DNA of 64,000 bases from Hydractinia symbiolongicarpus (Eukaryota; Cnidaria; Hydrozoa; Anthoathecata; Hydractiniidae), in NCBI RefSeq assembly GCF_029227915.1, contig NC_079877.1, positions 28,793,851 to 28,857,850 of the forward strand, written 5' to 3'. Shown one piece after another: positions 1 to 13,400 of this stretch. The first letter of the stretch is position 1; each line of letters opens with the position of its first letter. Under the pieces are notes generated by a model that did not search any database, was not told the DNA's origin, and saw only the letters and a list, made by a program, of their open reading frames with translations. Made by a program: the position numbers and the translations under genes.

Positions 1-1344
1 CCTTTTAACAAATTAAACTTTTTTATTCTGTTATCATATTTTGCTTGTAAAGAAACGCTAAATTAGGAATATGGCGTCACATTTAGCGAAAAGCCGAGAG
101 TAATGCTTCCTATGTAAGCACTGATTAATCAAACAACGAATTCACTGATAGTTCCATTTGTCAAATGTCCACCCGAAGGAAACAAAAACGTTAAGTTCGT
201 TAGAAGTTGTACAACAAATCCAAAAGTATTGGAATGATAATTGACAACTTGTCAATCAAGTCAATCTGTTCATTCATTCTGTAGTGAACAGGAAGCATAG
301 CTGTAGGGACTATTCATTCGAAATACATAACGGTTTTAAAGCTCTGTCTACACTTGCATTGTTTATACTGCAAACAGGTTTGTCGTTTGAATGAATAGGC
401 ACATATAAAAGATCAAGCTCCTACATTTTTTAATTGGGATTAAACAGAAATGAAAAAAAAATAATGCACATCATAATTCGTAATTACGTGCTAGGGAGTG
501 AGTATTTTTCTTTGTTAGTTAATAGCCACTGTCGCTGAACAGGTCATGAAAATAAAAAAGTGTCTGCACTAGATAGACAAATGGATATTTAATTTTGATC
601 CTTATAACCAGATTTAAGATAGAGTGAGATTTTTTTTCTATTATTTCCTGCAGCATATAAATGTAGATTTGTAATCCGAAGCCATTGCATCAATACGTTT
701 GCAGAAATGCAGCAACATTTTCAGTGGCTTGATGGTGTAAATTTTATTATGGGGATGTCATAGCAGTTGTTTAGTATTTATTTGGTGTGTAATCAGCTTT
801 AGCAATTCTTTGTGGGCATCACCGTGGTAGCGACAATTTCCGTGTGTATTCGGGAGGAGCACGAGAACATTCGTTTCCGTGCATGTTTTTGAAACAATAA
901 AAACAGGAATAGCTTTAATGTTTTGTTAAGAATATTTTTTAATGGAACTAATTTTAAAAGTTCAGCATAATAAAAGAAGTGTAGCTACCACGGAGTTATT
1001 TAAGTATTTTGCAAATTCAAAACATTTCGTAGCTTTTAGGAGCTTTTTATTCTCCTTTATACGTCGTTTTCTATGTTCTTTTATGTTATTCTGTAGAATT
1101 TAATTAACGCTGTTCGATATGATAAAAAAAACACAGTAATAGCATATTTGCAGTACCAGTTAGTTTTTAAGATCTTTCTGTTTCAAACACGTTTTACCGA
1201 ATTTATTGAAATATAAACATGTGATGATTAAGGGAAGTGCGCCCACGACGTTTGTAATTTCGGCTTAATATTTTGCATTCGCACTTTCTTTTACACGTGA
1301 TACGAAGCGTTCTCTGGTTTATATATAAAAAAAATTTTTTTCAG
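1..1344. other. Upstream flank of the Pointed-domain gene, no gene seen
   Basis: AT-rich sequence without a convincing coding exon on either strand. It holds homopolymer A/T runs and presumably the distal promoter of the plus-strand gene that follows. I see no TATA box or repeat family that I can defend. Confidence 0.5.
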
Positions 1345-1345
1345 C
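1331..1345 (+). other. Splice acceptor in the 5' UTR (possible trans-splice site)
   Basis: A long T tract followed by CAG (AG at 1343-1344) lies about 140 bp upstream of the first ATG of the Pointed-domain gene. It is a strong 3' splice-site consensus. It could be the acceptor of a 5'-UTR intron or, since some hydrozoans (Hydra) use spliced-leader addition, a trans-splicing acceptor. No matching upstream donor was identified, so the choice between the two is open. Confidence 0.4.
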
Positions 1346-1486
1346 GCAGGAGATAATCAGGAAAACTAGAAGAAAAGGATATTATAAGAACGACAATTGC
1401 ACGAGAATAACCGACGATCTCCACGAGTGGGATTAAAGAAACGAACAATATAAGATAATCAAGGGAAAGAAAAAAGAATTATATAA

Positions 1487-4400
1487 ATGGTTGAAGCTAT
1501 ACGCAACATCATGTCCTATGGCTACCAGCCACCACAAACTAATACTCCATATAGTCCGAATTCGCACACAAATAAACTTTATCATCAAGATGAATATAGA
1601 ACAGACTCAAGATCTACACCTTCCTGGCACAGACACCCACTTCCAAATTATAGTTCACCACACTATGGTGGAATATCGCCTGGTGTTTCACCGCCACCAC
1701 CGTCCCTGACTCCACATCCTTCAAATGAGGGACCAATCTCAAGTGGATGTATGTGTACATCATGCAAGTAGGTTCGATGTTTACATTCTTTTTATTTGTT
1801 ATTTGTTTACTTGTGATTTTATTTTACTTTCTATTTACAATCTCAGGTTTTTAGTTTATGTATTGCAGTAATCACATAGATTGTTTATTAGGGAAATCTA
1901 ATGGTGGTTTTCTAGCCATGTTTTTTTCATAGTGTTTACTGTTTTTTGTGTGGAGAGATTTTTTTTTTCTCCTATCATGTTAAGATTTTACAGTTAAAAT
2001 CCATGTTTTCTCATTATAATATACAAAAAAAAACACTGCATGTCCAATGTTTGCAACTGATAATTTTAAATAAAAAATTAATTCATCGCGTTCTGATCGT
2101 TGTGAATTAATTCCCCTCATAAAAATCTTCTTTCTTTTTTTTCTATGAAGTGAGGGCAAAGTGCGTTTAAGTTAAGACGGGTGCTGGTTTCTTTAGGGAA
2201 TGATCACAAACAAGATCCAAAAGATCAAAAAAAAATCTCTCTATATTTTTTTTAAATGCTAAATTTTTTTACGTTTAGAAAATAATACTGAAACATAATA
2301 CTGAAATAATACTAAAAAAATATTGTACTTTACAAATAAAATTCTTAAATTCCCTCCCTTTTGGTATACGCGTGCCATGGTTTTGATTTTTACACTCAAT
2401 ATGAGTGGTGAATACATCAAATATAAACATCGTTATTAATCACTATTTTCAGCCTCTTTAAAAAAGCAGGTTGATCTCATAGAGCACTGGGGAGGAGAAT
2501 AGTCTACGCCTGACCTACAAGACTATAAAATAATTGTGAACCGCATCAAGTTGAAAATAGACGTTAAACTTGTTGAAGTTTGTAATGTTAAATTCCATCA
2601 GGTTCATATTCCAGGAAGCGACCGAATGAATAAAGCAAGTTCTTTTAGTAACGGTGTCAAATTTATGCACTCTTCATCTAAAGAAAGAATTTTGAGGATC
2701 TGTGGTTTAACCTACTTGTACAAACTGTTTACTTATAGGTAAAAAATAGTTAGAACGGTTAACCATTTTTATATAACTCGAATAACTCGGGAGTTGTGAT
2801 AGTTTATTTCTTCTTTTCTTGATCTCAATAACTCGGACACTCGATAACGCATACTTGATATCTTCAAACTATTGCTTCTTCGGTCCCCCGGTCTTTTTAC
2901 ACTTGTTTGAAAAAAATGTTTAAACCTCAATTTCTCAGTATTATTTACGTGTTGTTTTGATGTGTAACTCGTTAATCTCGTTTGGTGACAATTTTTAAGG
3001 TACTAAATGAATCAATAAATATAGATAGGAAATCTTTACAAATTATATAACTGTAACGATCTAATATTCCTCTTCATTCCCATTTCCAATTTTTTGGTAG
3101 TCCTCTGACTACTAAGATTTTATCGTATTATTTTTGTCATGTATTTTAATTCCGAAATATAGCAAAACCGCCGTACGCAGGGCGAGCAATTTATGGTTGT
3201 TGCGAGACCACGGACAATATCATCCACAATTAGTTATTAGCACGGAACCACAGAACGTATAAACACAATCAAAAACATTGGTTAAAGGAAGTGTGGTTTA
3301 TTCTTTAAAGAAGAGATTGTAAATGTATATTTAAATGACCGGCGCTCATCAAATAGCGACCATTTTGAATAAACACCAAGAAACGTTCAAATCTCTTCAT
3401 GTGTCGTCAATTTTTTTGCTAAAGTGTTATTTCACTAGGGGTGTTTATATGTGTTTTACTAGAACAAGCTCATATGAACTTAGAATGGCATTCTGGGCTA
3501 AAATTTAATGATGCCTTGAATAGCTCAAATTTTCAAAGTTGGAAAAATCAAAATATTGTTACGCTGTTTTCAAGAAAATGAATACCCACTTTTTTATAAG
3601 AACACAAAATTCTAACAAGGTTGGCCATTATTCTTAATTTAACATTGTTCTAAACAATAGACCAATATTCTTATATAAGAAAGTGTATTTTGAGAGGATA
3701 GATAAACAGTTTATCCTAGGGCAGACCAAATAAAAAGGAGTCGTTAACCCGTGAAAAAAATTCACGGGGTCGCCCGTCTTTAAATTAAACGCTATTCCGT
3801 GTACCTGTAGCACGACGTTTTTCATGCGGACAGACAGACAGAATAGGGCTAATAGTAAAGAGAGGGAAGATTTTAATTAGCCCTCTCATTCACAACTTTA
3901 AGGTATCTATTTTTCCTCAACTATCACACTCAGGTGAAATTTAGAACATCGTGTTTTTACTTTCATCTTACAACAATTCAGTTTATAACATAATTTCAGA
4001 ACGAATAAAACATAAAAATAAAGTTGTTTTTTTCATCCGTAGCTATTCAAAATTTTGTTATTGAGAATGCCAACATATGTTATAGTCAGTAACTTTATTC
4101 GAATAAATTTTATCGCGAAAACTTTGGAGTAATTGGCGCAAAATAGCAAAAATCGCCAAATTAAATCCGCCCCAAATTTTTTCCGAATCAGATCAGTGAT
4201 AAAACCACAAAATGGAAGTCCGTGCTGAGTTTGCGAGTATTTTAAGATTGCCAGAAACCTATTTCTTATCAAAAACATTTTAATACACATCATTTGTTCG
4301 ATAATTTTTAGCTACATTGCATTACGTGATTTGCGACATCACGAGCGAATTTTCGCCGATCATTATGAATGTATAGCACAAGTGTTTTTGTACATATACG

Positions 4401-7400
4401 TGCTGCTTGTACGTGGTGGAGTTTATTTTTGCGCCGTAGACAGAGGACGATTCTCCTTTAAAATAGCCTCATTTTCAAACATATTGTATAGAATGGAATA
4501 TTCAACAAAGTTTTCGCGAGTTAATATGGTTTTAAATACCTTCTCGTCAGTGGATATTTTGTCTAGACAGCAAATATAATCTGACGATCGTCTCAGCAAG
4601 ACGAACGCGTTTTTTTAAACAACAAGACCATAACTTATAATCTTGTAAAATTTCTGCAATTTGCAAAGTATAATAACAACTTACTGTGTATGCAACTTCA
4701 AATCTAGAATCTAGTATTCACTACGCTTTTCCTATAGCTTTTACGAGAAAGAGTCTTGGTACGAGGTTGCTGCAAAGTGCCTGAGTCACAGAAATCTTTG
4801 TTGTAAATAGGTGACATTAAATAATAATTTGTTTGTAAGCTGCTTAAAAAAAAAGATTACCTCAAAGCAGCATTACTTTATCAACAATTTAGTTCCAAAA
4901 CAATAAGAAAAATTATTATTCTCGGTACGCATGCCTCGAGGGTTGTTTTTGTAAAAAATGCGTCCTCGAATAAATGGGAATGTTTAGGGAATGTTTCAAC
5001 GTTACAGTGGTTTCACCTTCTTTTTTTGTGATATACGAAAACACAAGGTTTTTTTATCAATATTAAAGACAGCTTGAGATTGGGAAATAAGCGTTAATTG
5101 TTTTTGAGTGTCTTAACATTTTTATAGCTAAAAGTTTGTTTCTGTATGGTTTGTTAACAAAACCCGTATAAGCAAAGCCCTTAAAAAGCTCCGCTCTGAC
5201 GTTTGTTTTACATAAGCCTCACGGGAACATCGTTCGTCTTACGCGATGGTAAACCTAAGCCCAAAACATGGTAACCAATTTTTCGTTCTTTTTATTGACA
5301 GAATGAGGCATGACCCAAGGTAATAATATCTCTCAGCAGCGGTCGCACATGCTGTGTAAATTATCTCCATGGCAACTAAGCAGAGACACAGACAACAATG
5401 TAATAATTTCGAATTCTGTACATTTCAAAACATCCGTTAAGACTGTCCTCTTTTTTTGAAATGGTATTAACTCAGCTTGTAGGGGGGTTACATAAGACGC
5501 TTCTCCCGCCAAGTTCAAATTATTATCTGACTATTTTAAGATTTGTAACTTCGTGCCCAGGCTGTTTTAAAGACAAAAAGGTGCTTTTAAGATTTACACG
5601 GTAAAACAACGTGATCCACTTAAATATTGATAGCATGTTGGGGCAGGGTGGGTGTTCGGCCATTTTGGCTAAATGAAAAAGCATTGAAATGCTGACATAT
5701 TTTAGGGTTTTCCAGTCATTTTATGTTTCCTGGACATCCATTTCCATTCAGAGAACATTTAAAACCCTTAGTGGATTGTTTTTTTTTTAGATGGCAAATA
5801 TAAAAGCCTACCAATGTTCACATTTTAACCTCAACACGCACCAAAATGTTGATAGCTGCTAATAAAAATCTCAACTGGTGCACTATAAATAACCGTGGCT
5901 ATTATTCGTACAGGTTATAACTTATTATGGACCGGAACTCTGTATTTCCGGTCACGTAAGGAACGACATTTTTTAACCTGAAATTATTAACTAAAACTGA
6001 AGATTCCTAAATAAATTTGCCAGTATTTATGAAGGTAATTTTACATTTAGAAGAATATGTCAACGATAGAAAAAAGATTTAGTTACAGTTAATGAAAAGT
6101 CAAACAGCACGTTTTTCAATAATTTTCACTGGAACTATTGTTAGAGATTTTAACAAAAACTTGCGATACTCGCGAAAATTAGGTCCTGAAATTAGTTTGG
6201 AGATTGGATGAATTTTAAAGACTGTGATAATAGGTAAAAGAAATCTACAATACAAAATGCGATACTCTAGATATTTTAAAGACTTTTCAAAACTATAATC
6301 CAAATTCCTATGATCGTTAAAAAATTTTAAATTGTTAATTTTATTTTCAGGTCAGGAAATTTTGCTGGAAATAACGTGGGATTTTATCTTCCTTTTCCAA
6401 ACGAGTTTTATTTGAAGAAGCCAATTCTTTGTTTATTTAAACAACACAACTTATAATAGTAGATGGATTTATAATTATCTTTGTCGTGATGATAAGGGGG
6501 CGGGGTCTTCGACAAGAAGAAAGGTTGGATTAATTGGAGGGGTGGATATTTTTAGAAGAATCTGTCTATACTTGAAAGTATCAAGCTGAGGGGGGAGGGT
6601 GGCGTTGTTATAGGTAAAAATATTTTTTCAAGACAATATCATCAATTGTAAGAAGTAATTGCAAATATTCGATACACATGTTCTTGTCGTCAATATCAGA
6701 TGCAAAGCAGACAGTTGAATATTTGATGTTGCTTTCTATTGTAGTTTGCCAGCATTGTGTCTCAAGGAATATTTATTACCTACAAAATTTGTTTTATTAC
6801 AATTTTTCGAAATTTAATGTCCACGGTAATTATACCTTCCCCAAATTATCAAATTAACCATCATATTTAGTCCTCCTTTTGTATCCACACCCACTATCTG
6901 AGGTTTCTGGTTGTATTAATAGATTTTTCCTCTGTAATAGAAGATTCCCCCAGGTATAATAGATCTAACCCCAACAATAATAGATCTACGCAAACCATAA
7001 TAGAACTAATTCCAGCCTTAACAGATCTACCCCCAACCATAATAGATCTACCCCAACCAAAACAGATCTATCCCCTAACCATTAAAGATCTACCCCTGGC
7101 GTAATAGATGTACCCCCGAACCATAACAGATCTATCCCAGCCTAAATAGATCTATCCCCAACCATAATATATGTACCCCAGTTATAATAGATCTACCCCA
7201 ACCATAACAGATCTACCCCTAGCCATAACAAATCTGCCCCTGACATAATATATCTATCCCCAACCTTAGCATATCTTCCCCCTGACATAATAGATCTACC
7301 TCTAGCCCTATCCCCTACCCGTTTCGTAATAGACCTCTCCCCTCCCCCTCCCCCTCCTACAACAGACAACTGTACTCATGTAACTATGTAAGAATTACGT

Positions 7401-10400
7401 AACGCTTGTTAAAAAAAATCATTAACATGATTGTATCCTTTCTTTGTTAACTGATGTCGTTTTTGCTTGATTAACTTAATAAGCAAGTCATTAATGACGG
7501 AGTAACCGGAAGTTGAAAGATTTTTTAACGAATTTTTAACAACACTAATTTTCATTACTTGTTATTAAGAAACAATAAACAGAAGCTAGACATAACTAAA
7601 GAAACAGGTATCACGTTTTGATAGTTTTCAATATTTTATAAATAGGGTATACATTTTCTTTATCTTCTCCCATTAATTTATACATGATTTATTAAAAACA
7701 CTCAACTTGAAAGAAGCCTTTAAATGTTTTTTAATTTTTCAATTTAAAGCTTCAAAATGTTCTTAAACTGTCTTAATTTTTCTCTTTTGTTATTTTTGAA
7801 GTTTAAAGGCGCATTTTAGTACTTCTTTAACAAATCCTTAAATGTTCCGAAGTTTTTGAATTCTGAAGCCATATGTTCTTATAAAATTTGTTCTTATAAT
7901 GAAACGTATGTATCCTTTTTTTGTAGTGATATGTCAACTTTGCTCTATTGCAGTGATATGTCAACTTTTTTCTCTTGCAGTGATATGTCAACTTTGCTTA
8001 CCTGTAGTGATATGTCAAATTTGTTTTCTTTTAATTTTCTTGGCGTAGTAGTGATCGTCTTTAAATATTTTATGTAATTTCAAGTTTTTCTTTCTTTTTT
8101 CTTTTAATCGAGCAAAATCACCGCATAATGTTGTTCGTAAATGATTTTTTATTGCTTTTGTTATTGGTTCTGGCGGGAAAATACATTTGACTTATCAAAA
8201 TGTTTTTGTTTACATGTCCATCCAAGACAGCCGACCTTTTACCTAATTAGCGGTGAACAGAGGTTGCGTCATTGAAAAATAGATGGAAGTGGTTTTTGAT
8301 TCTTATCAGCAAAACGATGTCGTTTTGTAGATGTCAATTAACTTTAGATTATCTTTTTTCGTATCTTAGTATCAGTAATTCTTAAATATAATCTGTGTTT
8401 TAAGCCTGAATGATTCTAATTTGAATGTTTATTTTCTATTCTCCAAAAAATTTTTTTCACGATATTATTAAGTATTTAAATGTCAAAGTATTGCTTCTTC
8501 CCTTCCAACTAAAGTTTTAAGTATCAGTTTGTTGGTTATCCTTTCTCCAAGATCATCCTAAATGTATGAGGAGAGATTTTAGACACATAATTTCATTGTT
8601 AGAAACAGGTCAAAAAAATTTGACTTGGTGTACAAAATAATTCAGATGTTGGATGGGTGTGCTTTCGAACTTTGTAATTCTCATGAAATTAAGAAGTAAA
8701 GCCCAAAATGTTTGCACACTGCTCCAAACTTTTTGTTCTTTTTCTTTGAATTTTATCCTCAAAAATGCCTTAGCTACCACGAAGAGGCCTAGCGACAGGT
8801 TTCTAGGTTAAAGAAGTAAAATAATAAATAAATGGACCATTTTCTTATCCCAAGAAACCAAAGCCCATTACGCAGAAGTGGAACGGTATCGTGTTAGATA
8901 TTTTTCGGGGGGAGGGGGGGGGGAGAAGAGGGAGGGCCGCCCCTTCCATTGAATGTGCACTCTGGTTTGACAAAAAAAGTATAGCGGTGAAGCAATTTAA
9001 ATTTTGATTAGTTTTTACTTTGATCACATTTCGTTAGAATTGGTACTTGAAATTTTTTAAATCAAATTTCAGACAATTTTCACAAGCCATTACATAAAAT
9101 ATAACAAACAGTTAGATGGGGATTTAGGATGGCATGTTTTTAGTACAGATTTAACTATTTCTTTCCCCTTTTTTTTCACATGAAAAATTAACAATACCAA
9201 TGTTTCCTTTATCTTTTGTTGTCGTTACAAAATCTCTTTAAGATCGGATTTCCCGAAAACTTAAAAAACACACATAGGAATAAAAATTAACAAGTTCCTT
9301 TTCCTTTCTCACTGACCTTTTTCTGCTCGCGATTTTCACATGGAAAGTACGGTTCGTGGGAACAAAGCGAGAGGAGGCTCTCTTGGTTACTTTGATACCA
9401 GTTTGAACGAAATAGAAGAAATTCATTAGGTATATACTATACCGTTATTCCTCTAATTTAGTGCGATTGAAAAATTAATTATTTTCGAAGGATCGCACTA
9501 ATAATTAAAGGAAATAAATTATCTAATTAGAGGAAATAAATTATCTTGTTTCGGAAATATAATTTTGGACTAAAAATAAGAGGGAAATTTGACCTTAGTC
9601 GCACTAAAATAGAGAAAATTTATTATATTTATTATATTATATTATATTTATTAACCTCTTCATTTTTTCTATCAGTTTTGTTTATGACTCTTTTCTTTCA
9701 TCGATTTTCATTTTGTTGTTGTACGTATTTTCTTCTGTACAGCTGCTTGTGCCATTTTATTAGGTAAAAAAGAAAATAAGAAAACATGTCCTTAAATTAA
9801 TTAGTGAAAAGAGAATGTCACATTGAAAATTAGAGGAAATAAATTAAGGAAATTTAGAAAAAGAGTTCTTTCGAAGACACATTAAATTAGAGGAATGATC
9901 TAAAATCTGCATTTTTTTGATCAACTTTAGCACAGCAACATTTTATTCAAACAGCAAATTATTTTTGGGATGCGGAAGCCATTATTTAGCAGGTTAAGTT
10001 GATAAGTTTTAAAGTTTTTTAACCCTCTACCCAGTGACCATCAAGCAACTTCTCTACAAACTATAGTTTATCAGTTACCACGTTGAAAGTCAAGTCATTT
10101 TTAAAAGCAACGTATTTAAAGTATTTTATCGTATATATCACAACAAACTCCATTCATAGAATCCTGATTTGTTTTCTGTATTCTTAAACATCCATTTTAA
10201 CTCTGAATAAATTATTGAAAAAAATGACAAATTTTGAGCCTTGTTATAAATTTTGATTTAATCTTTACACTGAGGTAATATAGTGATGTCGTATTTGACT
10301 TATAAAGTTGTCGACTCTTTACTCTGGTTTTAAATTTAGTGTTGTCATCTCTTTTGGAGCCATTTATTGAGCTCCAATTGGTAGGCGAGATAGCAATTTT

Positions 10401-13400
10401 ATTTCCGTTAATTATTAATTTTTTGGAGCATAAAATGTTTTAAAATGACTTTTGTCATCACGCTTCACTGAAAATGAAAAAAAAAAACAATTGGCCTATT
10501 TTTTTAAAACTAGAAAATATATATTTTGAAACGGAATAATACATAAATAACTTTTAAGACCTTTGCACTACAGGGTGGCACAAACACTGAGTAGAGAAAT
10601 AATGGTAGCACAGGAGCGTGATTTCGAGGATTGTTAAAAAAATTAAATCTTACATTTGTTGATTTTGAAATTTAAAGTTCGGGTGACGGGGGGGGAGAGG
10701 GTTGTAGGGGGAGGGGGAAAAGGGGAAAGGGGAGGGATTTTTATGGGAGGAAGTGAGAGGTAAAATACAAAGTCTTGGATGCAATTTTCGATTTATGAGT
10801 TATCCTTTAATGCGCGTGCGTGTTGCCCGGAGTTAACTGATAAAACAATCCAACAGTTCGCCTTCTTTAGAATTTATAGATTGGATAAATTTCATGCAGT
10901 TGCAAAATATTACGTTTTGCCAGTTACGTCACCATAACAACAACTATCTTTTATTTATTTATTCGTTATCTTAAAAATCTGTTTATCGGATAAAGAGCTT
11001 TGTAGTTTTTGGAGATAAAACTTTTATAGAGATTAACACAGTCGCACACGGACCACCCTCATAAGTCTTGATTGATTGAGTCCTCTAAATAAGAATCCCG
11101 CCTAACCACCTGGGCGTTCTTTTATTGTTGGACTTTGCATTAAAATGTAGAAGGGATTCACGATCATCGATTTTGCGTTAGTAGGTATTGACATCAATTA
11201 GAACATTGTAAAGAGTTGTCAAGATTTATTTTCATAATTTTATGATTATCTCATAAGAACAATTTTGTAAAAACAATGAAGCTGGGAATAGCCAAAAAAT
11301 AAGGTTTAAAATATTTTCTAATTTTCTCTTCTTTCTTGACAGAAAAACAACAAAATGTATACGTGGATTTATTCAGATCTTAAAATAATTAAAATAAACA
11401 AAAATAAAATAAAAACAATTTTAAGCTGAAGTCAATTTTTATAGCTATTAAAAGGTGCCCCGGTTACTGAACAGTGGGCAATCATTACATTCTTTTGATG
11501 AACCATAGGTAACTTAACTTTCATTAGTCAAAAATTTAAAACAAGTCCTGAGATTTTCTGGAGTGAGAATAAATAATATATATAATAGTATAATAAATAA
11601 TGAGAATAAAAAGCCGTTTTTTAGTTTTATGCAAAAAGTATTCCTGTTATAATTAGCCCGTCGAAAGCAAAGAACAAGCAAACAAGCAAGAAATAGGAAA
11701 TAACCCGCCGCTACTCGCTTCGCACACAGAAATTCGAGTAAAGTTGATGCAACAACATGAAATAAGGGCTTAGAATATGTTGCAGATATTATTAGTTCAC
11801 AGGATGTTAGGGGACTGGAAAGAGAGAGGGACAAACTTCCGGGTGACGGAGGTATTTTAAAATTTGAATTTCCTTAGAGGAGGTCACTATCACTATCAAA
11901 AAATTGTTGTGTTCTATTTTTGTGGTAAAATAAAAATGTGTATGAGTGCTATGATAAAAATTATGATATAAATAATATTTGAATGGGGGTTAGTCCATAA
12001 AAACGAACTTGTAAAGATATTTGTTAAAACTATGCTTTACTTTCAATGTTTTGATTAAGCGCTCGTGCACCCACAATCCGTTAGGCTTTTAAAACTTCCT
12101 GTTAAGCGGCCAGCGTTAAGGTTTTAATATAATTGGAGCATCAACGAGACATTCTTTTTAAAAAAATTGTTTTTCAAAATTTTGGACAAAGTTTAAAGCA
12201 GTATAAAGGACTGTGAAATTAATTCAACCCATGTTTCGCGCATGCGTTAACGCTATACTATATGCTATGCGAAACATTCAGGAAAACCGCGCAAGAAGCA
12301 AGAAAAAATCACTTCACTAAGTCTAGCCCGATTTAAGCTTATTTTTCTATTTTGTTTTGTTTTATTTCTCGCCCGGATGTATTGCGTTTCCGCTATGTCC
12401 GCCAAAATATTGGAATGAATGAATTTTTTTTCTTTTTTAAGTATATTTTGTTATGGTGTCCCGCTTCTCATTACATTAACAAAATTCTTAATTAACAACT
12501 TAATTGTTTTAAAAATCAAAAATATAGAACACTCTCCACCGCAAATGATAGATCGTGTTCGTACACGTTGATTTTCTTGTAAATTTCTTTCCTACTGAAA
12601 TTAATTTTAAAAATATCAATCATGAAATAAATTAAATTAAATTAAAACGTTTTTTACAAGCTCACATTCGTTTTAGGAATAATTTTCATGGTGTCCTGAT
12701 ATCCATACAATTTTTATTTCAAAATAAATTCTTAAATCCTTCCTTAGAGCACCAAGGCTTTATCCCCTTTGGATGTTGACTAGATGTGACGTCACGCTAT
12801 AAATTTTATAGTGGGGGAAAAAAAGAAAGTGAAATTAGTAAACGTAAGTAAATTGGATACAAAAAACCCACAAAAATCAAAAATTAAACTTTTTTGAAAA
12901 TTTAAGTTTGGAATTATCTCCGATTTATCATTATAATTTTTAGTTTTATCTCTAATGTTCTAAAAGCCATAATATAGCTGCTACGATGGAGAGCCCTTTT
13001 TGTTTTGTTTTGTTTTTATCGTAATTTCTTAAGGAAAGAAATAAATACAATTATATATCGTTTATTGTTCAATTCTTTTAATTAAGCGTTCTATTGTTCA
13101 TAAAGGCGCCTCATTAACAATTATTTAAAAAATAATACGGCATATGAAATGGACACCATGTATTTTCATGCAAGAATTTCATTTTGTTGTTGTGAAACTG
13201 TTTTTTCTTAACAAAGCATCTTTTTTCTTGGAACATTGTATATACACATGGTGGCTTGGGGAAGTTTTTAATAAAGATCATCTCGAATTCAAGCATGCAA
13301 AAACCACCTTATGCATCCGTTATAAGACTACAGTAAGAACGCAAGTTTCCTTTATGTGTGACGTCACATATCCGATATGGTTTTAATTCTTTTCTTTCAA

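Noticed and set aside
7856-8077. Open frame with repeated Cys-Ser-Asp-Met-Ser-Thr
   Set aside because: Entirely explained by the 28-bp tandem repeat; no splice or homology support.
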